Of a stretch of DNA of 64,000 nt, positions 46,861 to 58,825 are shown one piece after another. The stretch is from NCBI GenBank assembly GCA_001414485.1, contig LLEY01000010.1:496001-560000 (forward strand). Direction: 5' to 3'. Position 1 is the first letter of the stretch. Every line of letters starts with the position of its first letter. A program made the position numbers and the translations under genes. The notes beneath the pieces are model-generated. The model saw only the letters and a program-made list of their open reading frames with translations, made no database searches and was not told the DNA's origin. The stretch comes from Calycina herbarum. Lineage: Eukaryota; Ascomycota; Leotiomycetes; Helotiales; Pezizellaceae.

Positions 46861-48690
46861 TTACCCAACAACAATCCCCCTACTCGACCCATCCACTTTC
46901 CCACCAACAAGCCACCTCCGAAATCTCCCAAGAACCCCATCAACTCTCCCTTGAGTCTCAGAAATGGGAGGGGCTTGTTGGGGCATCTGTCCTGGTGGTA
47001 TCCCCGCTTGCAACACCTGTCCTTCAGGCATCTCCGGGTTAGAACCCGACCTCCTCTGCTTATAAGCAGGCGGCACCTCCCCCGGTTTCCCCACCCTAGA
47101 ATACTGCGGCAACCCATCAATCCCATCCCCATCCTCCACATGCCCAATATCTAAGTCCCTCAATTCGACAGGTGGAACGGGCGGTGGCTGTCCTGCCGCT
47201 CTTCTTCTCCTGAAGTACCTTATGACAAGTCCAATCAACAACAGAGCTGCGACAGCAGCGACGATGGAGAGGATTGCCAAGGCGCCTTTGGGAAGGAGAG
47301 AATCATCGCCTTTGGATGGGACATCGTGGATGGCTGTGTCGCTTGTGCTTCCGCGAGCGAGGGCATAACAGGAGTAGAGGGATGGGTATTTGGAGGAGTT
47401 GGAGGCGTAGAATATGGTGTCGAATGAGGAACAATTGAAGTTTGCGTAGGTGGTGTTGATGTGGAAACCGGCTGAGAAGTCGTTTAGAAGGGGTAGTGAG
47501 ATACTAAATATTGGTTAGACAACGTTCCTCCGAAAGAAGAATGAAGACATGAGCTTACCTAGAGAAACCCCCATTCAAAGTAACATTTCCATCGACGCCT
47601 GCAAGTCTGGGCAAGTCTAGAGAATTGAGTGCTGAATTATTGGAAATGGCGAAGATACCATTCTCAAGACCACCTCCAATCCCCTGAAGCAATGGCAGAT
47701 CAAGATCTTCCAATAAAGGATTATTCAAGACCTGCACATCACCCCCAAGTTTTGTTAGAGCGGGGGCTGAGAAGTTCCGGAAAGAGTTTCCATCCAAGTT
47801 GAGACCTCCGTCCATACGTGCAAGCTTTCCAACATTGGCGCTGGCGACTCTTGACATTTCCAGATCACCAGCGATTTCCGTAAGAGCGGGTAGCACGACT
47901 TGAGTCAATGGTCCATTATTCCAAAACGAAAGAGAAGAACTCTTTTCAAGATAAGAAAAATTGACCATATTCATCTGTCCATTGTCGGAGATCCATATGT
48001 TATCCGCCTTCGAAATCGTCACGAACTGGAAGAAATCCAGGCTTTCAATTCCGGTATTGGACACCATAATATCACCATAAACCTCTGTCCCCGTATTCTC
48101 AAACGAATCCGCCTTTTGCGATCGAAGTATAGGTCGAACCAGGCTTGGTAGGGTTGTCCAATTCAATCCATCCACGACAGTCCCCAAGCTGGGGAGCGAT
48201 AAATTCGAGAGCAGTGGAAGATCCGCGACAGTGAAATTGTGGTTGATCCAAAATAAATCGGGCGCTGATATTTCTACCAAGGCGGGACTCGCATGAATTG
48301 TGAGACTGCCCTCGACCTTTTGAAGGCCATTGAAAGCGATTCTCGTCAAGATGGGGTTTTCGAAAACGATGGATCCGGTCGTATTAACGCAACTGCTTAA
48401 CTCGTCGACATCGGCTTGTGTAGTGAGGAGATAGGAGTCTTGCGTGCATGCTAATATGCGGTATTAGCGAAAAATAGAAAAGGAGAAGGTGGTGAGGATT
48501 GGAGGAAGGCAGAAAGAGGGCTGGAGAACATACAAATTTCAGCAGCAGAGGCACCGTCAATCAGCCCCAGTCCCAGTACGACAACCGAAACCACCGCAAT
48601 TATGTGCAGCCATCCTCGCGGGCAGATCCAGGCCGTTTTATTGGGCTTCGCGAAATTTGAGCGTACTACAACGTCTTGAAGGCATCCCAT
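46861..48690 (-). CDS. Ecm33/Sps2-like leucine-rich surface protein with transmembrane anchor
   Basis: A receptor-L-domain-like surface glycoprotein, 563 aa. Exons are 48690-48534, 48450-47559 and 47503-46861. An N-terminal hydrophobic segment (LHIIAVVSVVVLGLGLIDGA) preceded by a cytosolic-looking 28 residues acts as signal or anchor. The ectodomain is a ladder of leucine-rich units: FNGLQKVEGSLTIHASPALV, LPSLGTVVDGLNWTTLPSL, LPALTEIAGDLEMS, LTKLGGDVQVLNNPLL, with several N-x-S/T sites. This is the pattern of Ecm33. A second hydrophobic helix (LAILSIVAAVAALLLIGLVI) is followed by RYFRRRR and a Pro-rich tail, so it is a transmembrane protein rather than GPI-anchored like yeast Ecm33. A role in cell-wall organisation is inferred. 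Introns have GTATGT and GTAAGC donors. Confidence 0.82.
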
Positions 48691-49239
48691 CGATGTTGGA
48701 AAGATATATTTAAAAGGTAGAAAGTGATATTGACGACCCGGGCGAGAGCACCCTTTTGTTTAGATTGCGGCGGGCCCCTCTTAACCACTTTTACGCCGAG
48801 CCGGTGCTCCGACAACTTCGGAGGCCTTGGCTGGCTGCAATTACGTCGACGATGAGCTTTGCGGTCGTAATCAAAAAGTCTTGGGGGATTGAAAATATCT
48901 TAGCTTGGTGGTTTAGTCTGAATTGTCGTTTCCTTGTTACCACCAATGTGTAGTGAGTCAAAAAATCCCCTACCACCTCAGGAACCACTCACACATATTG
49001 CGCAACCACGATTTTGAGATACCAACGATCAATTCTTCAGTATCCTGCCTTCAAGAAGGTGGGATATGCAAGTGGTGTTTAGCCATCCCACCTCAAGGCC
49101 ATTCGCTGTCAATACCTCAATACCTACGTATTGTGGTTGGGCGTCGAATACAGGCCAAGTATTTCTTGCATGAAATTGTGGAGATATTTCTGAAAAACTT
49201 GGTTCAGTGCCCATTCTATTTCCACCAGATGATCATTAA
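48691..49239. other. Intergenic region
   Basis: This is the promoter side of the Ecm33-like gene and the 3' flank of the CorA gene. No other feature is seen. Confidence 0.35.
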
Positions 49240-51121
49240 TTAAGAGTTCCTCTTGGCCACTGCCTCCCTGTTCAGGCGGGACTTCCGACTTCTAGAAATA
49301 CCCCGCCTTTGAATTATTTTCACGAACCACCATCTCAAAATGTCTCTCATCAAGAACACCGTTGTAACGAAAGCCACGGGCAATGCGATGATCCAAAAGT
49401 AACTCTCGTTGTGTCGGATTGCTGGGAAATCCTCAATGTTCATTCCAAAATAACCTGTCAAGAAAGTCAAGGGCAGAAAGATAATGGTGACAACCGTGAG
49501 TTGCTTCATAGATTCGTTTTGATATGCAGAAATCGTGTTGAAAATCAAATCAATCATGTTATCGCACGAGCGTCGCATTTGATCAAGCGATTCCGTGATC
49601 AGCATGCAGTGATCAAGGACATCGCCCAGGTATGTTTGTGCCATTGGGCTGATCTTTACTGCTCCCGTCATACCATGTGAATGACTTCGGATGCCAAGTT
49701 GAGGGCCAAACCCACCACTCTTATGATCTCGAAGAGCGTCAATCAGATTGACAATTGGACTTACGAATCCGCGCATCATTGTGATCTCGCTAGTGATAAC
49801 ATAGAGTGTTTTGGATTGCTTGATGCTTGGTTGCGTCAGTACATCAAGTTCCAATTCTCCGATGACATCTTGATATGCGCTCGCGACTGGTATAGCAAGA
49901 TCAATAATAGCGTCAATTATTGCCTGAGTGATCATGGAAGCGTCGCAGGATTTTCTGAGAAGTGTATCTGGTGTACTCAGTCGGTGTAAAATAGGGAGTT
50001 CAATGTCATCGGCAGATGACTCGAAAAAGGATATTACAGTGTTGTCTGCGAGCGATGTTAGAAGTGTTTTTAACGGTGTCATCATGAATATTTACCAGCT
50101 GTTAGAAATATCGAGACCTGCTCAGCGCTGACAGCCAGTTTTCTCTTAGTCAGTGGAGATTGAGCCTCCATAAAGGTCATTCGTTCTTGATTTGGACCGC
50201 CGTGATATCGCTGTAGAGTCCGTAGTTTTTGCATAGGAGCTCCAGTTTCTCCATCGGTGTGTGCGGTGATAAAGCCATTACTTGGATCATGTACTCCGGC
50301 CACTAAATTCGCAGTTCTCTGCTTCTCGCCCAATTTACTCTTTGCTTTGGATCCTGTAAAGAACTTCCGTGCACTTCTTAAAATCCCCTTTCGCTTTCTT
50401 GTCTTGCCAATTGTGCTAATATCGTCGTCCGAGTCCGACTCGCTATCGCTGCCTTCGGGATGGAGGTGGACGAGTTTTTGTAGGGTCAAAACGATAAAGG
50501 TATGATCAGTGTACCTGAGAGGAAGTTAGCTAAATGCATAAAGCCAGCGGAAACCGACACGTACCAATCTGCTTTCGTCCGATTGTTCGTATTAACCATA
50601 TCTTCAATCGCCAGTCTGTGTAGCTTTTTATGCTTTCCCAAAGCCTGAATTACATCCCAACTGAGCCCATTGACATTAATCCACCGACACTGAACCCAAC
50701 TTTCTTGTGGCTTATCCAGGAAAACTAGAAAATCTTCGTTCTTATAGAAATCGTACATGACCATATCCTCCTCGCTGAAGTCCACCACGGTTATTTGGCA
50801 TTCTTCGTGAAAGGTCGGGGTCTGCGACCGACCGCCATTCGGTTTGGAGGGGTCCAATCCAGGCTCTTGTCCCGGGTGCCAACTTGGTCGCGATTCCTCG
50901 ATGGTGTGAAAGGTGTTGACTGTATTCGACCGAGTCTGCCGGCGCTTCAGAATTGGTGAGGTATTGACTCTAGAGCCAGATTTCTCTGAACGAACAGAGG
51001 CTCTCCGTCCAGTCGCGGTACTGTTTTCGTCGGCAATATTCTGAGCTGCTTCGACATCGTAAGGGACGTTTAATGTTGGCGATCCGGCCGTCGGTTCGGA
51101 GAAATCTCTAACGTCTGCCAT
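49240..51121 (-). CDS. CorA-family magnesium transporter (Alr1/Mnr2-like)
   Basis: A Mg2+ channel or transporter of the CorA family in the plasma or vacuolar membrane, 593 aa. Exons are 51121-50565, 50514-50096 and 50045-49240, with introns of 50 nt each. The cytosolic N-terminus is Ser/Arg-rich. The conserved body begins with [17 protein letters not shown] and [18 protein letters not shown], followed by a polar, basic insertion ([20 protein letters not shown]). The long stalk helix ends in [23 protein letters not shown]. The first membrane helix ([17 protein letters not shown]) carries the GMN selectivity motif at residues 526-528, and the second ([17 protein letters not shown]) is followed by a basic tail. 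The insertion and N-terminal extension match the fungal Alr/Mnr branch more than the mitochondrial Mrs2 branch. Confidence 0.92.
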
Positions 51122-51556
51122 TGTGAAATGTTGTACAATGTTGAAGCTCGATCATCTGTATGACCAGCAATCGCGCTTGGTATTGAGAGCTGTAAGATTT
51201 GCTTTTTTTTTGGGAGGATCGTCTCGAAACTCGCAACACTCCTGGGTATCTTAAATCAAATAAAGATCTGCCGAAACAATGCAAAAAAGAAGCATTAATT
51301 ATGTTCAGAGAAGAAGGGCAAAATGCAACAAATAGAAAAGAATGAAGCGCTGACGATGATTTGGACCTGCTTCAAGCTTTAAAGACCCGCCGTCCCATAT
51401 TACGCGCTAGTCTCGTCTAGGCTAAGTCAGCCCTAAAATGATTCCTTGGCGTAAAACCTCTTTAACTTTAGCGAATCATATCACTCACAATGTCAGGGGT
51501 TCCAGCAAGATGTTGTTATCATTAGTCAATTGGAGCCATTATTATATTGTTGAAAT
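51122..51556. other. Intergenic region between the CorA and NLR-like genes
   Basis: Both flanking genes read on the minus strand. This stretch holds the CorA promoter and the NLR-like gene's 3' UTR. Nothing else is seen. Confidence 0.35.
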
Positions 51557-54500
51557 TTACACTGTGATTTCAGCACTTTTCCGTTTTTTCTCTCCCTCTC
51601 GCAGAAATTCTTGACTAGATTCTCCACCTGTTGGATCAATTGTAGGTGTCCCTTCCGTACTAACAGCTTTACCTTTGTGTATAGCTCCATGGCGTTCCAA
51701 ATCACACTTCCGAACGAAGCCTTTACCGCATTCCGATACCTTGCAAGTAAATTCTCGTTCTTTCGTATGTTTATTCTTCTTATGCGTACTCAGGATATTT
51801 GATCTGCTGTATGTCTTCTCGCATATATCGCATTTGAAGGTAGTGGGCGTCCTTTTGACGTGAGGGAATTTCCATGAGAAAGCCTCTGGGTCGGGATGAT
51901 ATTTGTTCATATGTCTTTTCAATTCTTTCTCGGTACTCCAACCGATATACGTTCTTGTGCAGCCTATTTCCGTGCAGCAGAATGGCTTTTCGTGTCTGTT
52001 GGTGTGTTGCAAAAGAGCGTTCTGTGTACTGAAGCCTTCATGAAAATAATAGCATGCATGCCGCGAGCATTTATGCCACTTGTTCCCGTAGAATTCGGTT
52101 AGATTGTCTTTCGTTGTCTTGCTCAAAGTGCTGGAAGCGCTCAATTCTTCCAAAATAGAGCGGATTCTAGAAACGAAAGTCCCGAGACCACCGAGAGCTT
52201 CTAGTTTTTCCCTCGAGATTCGATGTGATTTGGCCTGGCTGAGTAGCAATAAAAGATCCTCGTAGCATTTTACATCTTTCAGGTGAGCACTCTTTGTCTT
52301 GTATTCCTCGTGCTCCTTGTCTAGGGACTGGGTGTTAGGTTCGTACATTTCGAAAAAGTCATTCATTGCCGTCACCAGATCGCTGGTGGGACCAAAGTCA
52401 TTGGGCTTGAGCGATGTGAGAGTAGCTTCTAGGTGATGAAACCAATGTAAACTCGCATAGTCCAGAAACGCATAGTTTCCAACTTTGACATATTCCGAGA
52501 TTTCCTGAGGCGTTAGAGCGGTGTCGAAGTAGTCGAACGTGAGATACTGCATACATAGAGTTGCAAGTCTCATTTCTTCTTGTGGGCCCTCCAAACATTT
52601 TTCTTGCATTAAGAACCTAGTAGACTTGGTTTGTAAGTGCATGATTGAAACATGGGTAGTCTTACTGTTTTGCAGTTGTGTGTACTAGCTGCACTCGGTC
52701 TCCTGGGAGAACCTCCACAAGAGATCCGCAGATGACTCTGATATGATCATGCAACTTCCGTCCTTCAAAATTCACGATTCGTTGTTCGGTATCAATTGAG
52801 GCTGCTGCTTGAATCTCATGCCACTTCATCGGCCTCTTACTGAACGCGATCCAACCAATTACCTTTCTTGCGGTGCGCTGCTGTAGATGGTTTGGGTTTT
52901 TGAATATTCTCTCAATGATTCGACCGTACCTGTTGCTATTAGCCCGTTGTAACTACCTCAAATGGACTACGTACGCTTGGTCGAAACCAGTAGGGAAAGT
53001 GTCTGGTTGTATCTCTTTGAAAACATCATCTTGGTTTTCCTGTCCGTAAAGATTTTCTAAAACAAGCCTAGCGAAAAGAAACATGCCATCTTCACCATCG
53101 CATACAAGCTCCACAATACTCCTCCTAGCTGCTTCTGGCAAAGAGTTGAACTTTTCTTTGATTTTGAACGACCATTTCTCTGCAAAATTCCTCACATCTC
53201 GCTCACTATGTGCACTCGTCAATTCCAGAGATTCTGCGGTTGACAAGGATTTCTCGATATCGTCTAGTCTTTGGCTAATAAATACACATCGAATTTTTGG
53301 CGTTAAGGTGTTTAAACTTTCAACGATGGATGTGAAAAAGTTCAGAATCATTTTTCGTTCCTTCTGTTCGCACTCGTCGATACCATCGATTACTAAAAGA
53401 GTCTGGGGAATTGCTTCCAAAACTGTCGATAGATACTCTTTACATTTTTTCCAAGACCCCAAAATTGGAGTAATGCTGTCCATCAAGCACTCATAGAGAT
53501 ACGGCAATAAGCTTGCATTCTGAGAAAACAATTGTGCCAGTAGCGATCTTGCTACGCTCGTTGCTTGGTTTCGTTGTTCATCCGAGTCGCGGCAATAGAA
53601 GAAAGCAAATGAAGTGTCGCTGCTTGATTCTGTACATCTCATACATTCCTCAATCATTACAGAGGCAATGACCGTTTTCCCTTTTTGCGATTAGCGAGAT
53701 GAAAGTGGCGTTTGTGAAGTGGTGTAAAATACCTGCTCCAGGTTTGCCATTGATCCAGATGATTGGAGAGGAAGTTTTCGTAGGAATGAGCCAGTTTTTA
53801 ATTTGAGACTGCTTGAGAATCCAACCACTAGACCCTGGAATATCCTCTCTGGCGGCCGAAAAGTTGTCCTGGTCTTGATGAACAGGCGCCGAAGAAAGCC
53901 ACCCAATGATCATCAACTTCTTATCCTCATTGTCCTTACGTTCCAGTGCTGCAAACGATGCTTGTGATTCCATACGTATATTCCTCGCCTCTTGAATTTG
54001 TTCGATACTGGCCGATCGCTCGAGCAATTGTCGATGGCGATCAAGGTCATTTAAGATTGATTTAAAGCTTTCGTGAAAGTCTGTCCATGTTGCATGGAAG
54101 AGTTGTTTCCATGCTCGAGATTATTAGACTGTGTTCTCGTCATTGACAATTGACATACCTGATCGAGCAAATATTCGAAAAGCACGTAAATGGAATTTCA
54201 ACGTATCTTCATATATCCAAACGAGAATCTTCCTGATTGCTGGGTTGTCCTGAAAGAGTGAACGATATTTGAATAGTAAAGGGAAGTTCTGCGCAATCTG
54301 TTTATAAGCGTCTAACAAAATTTCGAATGATTTATTCAAACTACTGGCAATCTTCAAACTATTAGCCAAGGATAAAGGATCTATGCGAGATGTATCGCTT
54401 GGTATTTTGGCACACATGCAATTATTTTATGCGGATGCACAGTAATTGATGAGAGGACATCCAGCGACTTACGATGAGCATGAATTTCATCGGTCCCCAG

Positions 54501-54757
54501 ACAAAACAAAGAATATCAGAGGTATTGAGAAAGACCTCAATGATATCCTTGAATTGGCCCATTGCCTGAAGGAATGGTTCGATTCTTTTCAAGTTCTGCG
54601 CGGTTTTGGATTTGCGTTGTTTTTCTTGGAGCTCAGAAGCTGTGGCTTGGAGATCCTCGAGGGTAGTGACTGCAAAACTTGCAGCCTCGTTCGGGTTCAG
54701 TCGCTTCTTGAAGTCTACCAGGACTTGCTCAAAGTCATCCTCAATAGAAGATGGCAT
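51557..54757 (-). CDS. NLR-like STAND protein: N-terminal helical domain, NACHT, C-terminal C2H2 fingers
   Basis: Six exons (54757-54473, 54351-54159, 54113-53733, 53680-52975, 52929-52666, 52616-51557) join in phase to 962 aa. Residues 1-200 form the helical domain that often precedes NACHT in fungal STAND proteins (DUF7708-like: FVWGPMKFMLI joined to IASSLNKSFEILLDAY, then AWKQLFHATWTDFHESF). The P-loop GKPGAGKT spans the exon 3/4 junction (about residue 287), Walker B is TLLVIDGIDECE (about 382-393), and AYGRIIERIFKNP...RKVIGWIAFSKRPMKWHEIQ is the winged-helix block. A helical region ends at about 790. Four C2H2 fingers then run at about 793-818, 824-850, 872-893 and 901-923, before a basic tail. 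By family analogy it would be an NTP-driven switch in non-self recognition or cell death; the fingers replace the usual WD/ANK/TPR repeats. The exon 2 acceptor (TTTGAAG) is the least certain join. Confidence 0.85.
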
Positions 54758-55269
54758 CCTGACTAAAATAAGGGATATAGAACAAATGGCGAAGTAACAG
54801 TTGTCGAGTAATAGAGTATTAATTGAGTATGAATTTATGGGGTGCTCGTTTTGCGGTGTATTTAATATGATGGGGAGCGACAGGGCTTAGGTGCGTGCAT
54901 CTGCAAGCTGTAGTGTGTTGTAGCAATTACACTCTTTGCGATTGGCCTCTGATGAGAAGCCATTCGGGCGTAGCTGCACAGTCAAATGGCGGGCGTTCTT
55001 GTGAGGCTCACCGAAAAGAATGCGACCGGTAAGAACACACCTGGAGGAAAATCTGGAGCCGCGCACAAAAACAAAACCTACAGGAACTCCAGCAATGCTT
55101 ATGATAGCCAGAACATGGAGGAACCCATTCACGACGATATCGAGAGCGCTATATGGCGAGAGCGGAGCGTGAGTGCTTCTATTTCTGGTCAAGACAAGGC
55201 TCTCGACGTGAAAATAGCATCTTTGTAAGGTCAAGTCTTTCAGCGTTCATCTTAGGACTTGCTTATCAG
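54758..55269. promoter_or_regulatory. Shared divergent promoter region of the NLR-like and SNF2 genes
   Basis: 512 bp separate the two start codons, which point away from each other. A plus-strand ORF (54986-55228, 80 aa) and a minus-strand ORF (55234-54887) overlap here, but neither resembles a known family. Either could be an upstream exon, which cannot be resolved by reading. Confidence 0.5.
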
Positions 55270-58200
55270 ATGACTAGGCCACCAACAGTCGAAAGGTCAC
55301 CAATGAGCTCCCAGAACGATATATCCGAGAATGGAGTCCGCGCGAAGAGAAAGAGAACCATTTATGGAGCATCGGCTATTCAATCTAATTTCGAAAACAT
55401 AATCGATGAGTATAATGATCATGTGTTCGCTACTCTTTTGGAAACTGATTTCGAACTCCACTGGAATTCATATACCTTCCCAGAAGACCTGAAGCCAGAC
55501 TCAGTGTGGGATCGTAAGCCTGCTCGTGCGCCGGATTTCCTTGATTCAGATTGTGTGGATTGGGAAGATGACAACTTTCGTCACGAAGAAGCAGAACTCC
55601 AGGATTATTATTCTGATACTTGCACGGAGGTCGGAGGGGATGAGCTCGAGTTCGATTGGGACGCCTTTTTTTCTCAAGATGAAGAAATACTCGCTTGGGA
55701 CTTGGATGCTGATTTACTTTCACCAAACAACAATTCAGGCAACGAAGTCAACTCTGTCGATCCGTTTGAAATATCGCTTGGACATGTAATGAACGAGACA
55801 AACACGATATGCTATGGGATGGTGAATCTTATCCAGAGCACACCTGGTTGCGCTTAACCACTAACAGTTAGTAGATTCACAATGTTCGAGTAAAAGCCCT
55901 TCAGAATCAGGACCTAACAGAACTCATCCAAGTGACCCGAAGTATATCCAAAACGCCGCATCCAGGAGAGATCTATGTTTTCAAAGTAATCTCTACAGAG
56001 TCTAACAAGCAGTTTTTACTGCAGCTACCGGGAGGCCCGCAACGTCAACAAGAGATGGAATCAAATGATACAGTCGAGCAAACTTTCACTGACATTGCGG
56101 TTCTAAATCGGGATGCTGGTGAGACTCTTTCACAAATTTCATCCAAATGTCTATTTTCTGCTTATTCTCCCGTTGGGGACTGGACGTCAATAAATTCTCA
56201 AACGACAACAGATAAGAAAGAAAGCAGCATACTTGTAGATGTTGTTATTTACGGACTCAAAGTGAATTGTGAAAGTGTGGGGGATATTCTGAACGACAGA
56301 AAGATGTATTTGCAGGAACCAGACTTCAGAGACCAACGATTAGGATACAAAAACCCGCATTTCATAGATTTCGGGGTCATCGACGTCAAAAGGAGTACGA
56401 TTTTAGATCCTCTGGATGCATCGCTACACCAGCTCGATCTTCCAAACAATTTCGCCCTGCCAGACCAACATGCTGCTGCCTCTCGAGGTGCCATGAGGCA
56501 AAAGATCACGGCTGCTTTCAAGACTAGTACACGTGCTAAAAATCTCAAACAAATCGCGGCAGACATTAGAGTCCGAACACCCCTACTTAAGTGAGTTCCA
56601 TACAAACTGCCCATAAATCCAGAATTGACACGGCAAAGATATCAGGAAGAAGCATTAGATTTCATATCACAGCGAGAATTTGGACCCATTCCGGAGGAGT
56701 ATCGTCTTTGGAAGCGCAAAGGCTTATCGTACGTAGGCGATGTTTTCTCGGGGACTATGCTTTTGATTAACATATGTGTTAGGTTCATACATACCATTAC
56801 AGGCTCGGAGACAGGCGAACAACCAATAGAAACTGGTGGTGGAATTCTAGCGGATGATATGGGTCTAGGTAAAACCTTGACCATGTTGTCCGCGATTATC
56901 AGAACAGCAGGCGAGGCTAATTCATTTGGAACCTGCTCCCAAAAAGACGCAACCCAAGTATCAGAGAATATTTTGATTCCTTCGAGAGCTACTCTCGTGG
57001 TCGTGCCATCTCCGTGTAAAACCCCCTATTCTATTAGCCTGTACTTCGAAGCTAACTCCAACAGTGCTTCTTAGCGAATGGCTGCATGAAATTCAAAGGT
57101 AATTGTGGCTTGGAACTTCCTAGGAACATACTGACAAAATCAGCCATTGCACCGGGTTTTCTTCCGTTTCCGTTTACCACGGCCGCTGTCGAGAAAGTGA
57201 CCCCCAAGTTCTTGCAAATTCCGATATAGTGCTCAGCACATACCATACACTCTCGGCTGATTCAACAGACAAGACGAGCCCAATATGGCACATAAATTGG
57301 TTTCGAATAATTCTTGATGAAGGTATTTGGCTTTCCCTGTCACTGAGGCGCTTATGCCTCTTGGAGAATACCTAGGAAAACCCCACCGAACAAAATTCTA
57401 ATGGTTGTTCGTAGCGCATATCATCCGAAGCATGTCTACCAAGCTCTTCAAAGCAATCAATAGATTACACGGGAATCTTCGGTGGTGCTTGACGGGTACT
57501 CCCATTCAAAACAGTCTCCAAGATCTTGTTTCGCTGTTCGAATTCATACAATGCCATCCCTTGAACAATAAACACGTTTTCAAGAAACATGTTATTAATC
57601 CCTTAATGAGAGGATCTGAAAACAGTGTTGAAAAGCTGCGGCAGGTCCTCGACTTTTCCTGCTTGCGTCGCACCAAAGAACTTCTTAACCTGCCGGATAT
57701 AATACACAAAACTCGATTGTTGACATTTTCCGCAGAAGAAAAAAAGCAATATGAAGACACAAGGCAAAGGCTAACAGGCCTGATTAAAAAGCAGCAGATA
57801 AAACCTCATGAGAAGGGATATATAAGCCCGTTCCACCTTTTACTACAATTACGACGAGTATGCAATCATGGTACGTTTCAAGCAGCTGAGGAGTTTGATC
57901 CCAAAGAGAGAGTACCCAGACGTGCAAACAGAACGCGCGTTGTGGAAGAAAGATGTTGTCAGAATTGTAAGAAAAATCTGATCGGCAACCATGACTTTCA
58001 GTCCCAACACAGCGGGTCCCTCACTGTGTGCGGACATCTTGTTTGTTTTGACTGTGTGCCCAAATTGAAAGAGGAATTTCATAGAAACACAGCTAATACT
58101 GACTTCCAAAAATTCTCTATTTGCGATGAGAGCATCACCGGGAAACAAGTTGGAAAGACGCATTCTGGGAAGGGGCAATACTTCGACAGAAGTGGTTTTT

Positions 58201-58825
58201 GTACCAAAGTATTGGCGCTGCTTGAAGATATACAGAGTCACGAGACTGAGGAAAAGAGGTAAGACTTTGTATTAACAGACGAGGGTTATACTGACTGAAA
58301 AAGCATCATTTTCTCTTGTTGGACAAAGTCACTTGACCTCGTCGGCATATTCCTCGAGTCTCGTGGGATACCTTTCCTCAGAATCGACGGATCGCAAACT
58401 CTTGGTCAACGAAAATTGATATTGGGAAACTACCAGACGAACCCATTGGTCAAAATTCTCCTCATGACTACGGGGACCGGAGCAGTTGGGTCAGTGTGTA
58501 CTTTCGATTTTAATTGCCTTCAGACTGACCATTATTCTTCTGTAGTCTCAACCTCACAGTTGCCAATCATGTGTATATTTTGGAGCCTCAATGGAATCCA
58601 ATGATCGAGAATCAAGCGATAGCGAGAGTTAATCGGTTTGGTCAAAAAAGAAACGTGCAAGTAGTACGTTATATCATGAAAGGAACGGTCGAAGAGGTAA
58701 GAAAAGAGCAATTGCTTCACTGATGAACTGCTAACCCATGAAAGTTTGAATTGCAGCAGCAGCAGAAACGGAAACTCGAGTACTCGAGGATGGGGTGGAA
58801 CGAAGCTCCTTCGTGTTATGATTAG
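55270..58825 (+). CDS. SNF2-family DNA helicase/ATPase (Rad5/Rad16/HLTF-like)
   Basis: A nuclear SWI/SNF-type ATPase, 1021 aa from ten exons (55270-55821, 55875-56590, 56639-56728, 56783-57015, 57065-57098, 57144-57322, 57415-58258, 58304-58489, 58546-58696, 58745-58825), all joining in phase. The N-terminus is acidic. Motif I GGGILADDMGLGKTL is at about 471-485, motif Ia LVVVPSP-LLLSEWLHEIQ, and motif II DEAH at 600-603 is split by an intron. Motif III is WCLTGTPIQNSLQDL. The insertion typical of the Rad5/Rad16 branch has a partial RING (CCQNCKK...VCGHLVCFDC) at about 785-830 without a clear last Cys pair. The C-terminal lobe has FSCWTKSLDLV, RIDGSQTLGQR, TTGTGAVGLNLTVAN and QAIARVNRFGQKRNV, where the usual His of motif VI (RVHRxGQ) is Asn. 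A role in repair or chromatin is inferred. Confidence 0.85.

Noticed and set aside
56591..56638. In-frame TGA at 56592-56594 that would break the SNF2 gene
   Set aside because: A 48-nt intron (donor GTGAGT, branch-like TTGAC, acceptor CAAAG) removes it in phase and restores the expected family sequence RTPLLKYQEEALDF, so the gene is intact.
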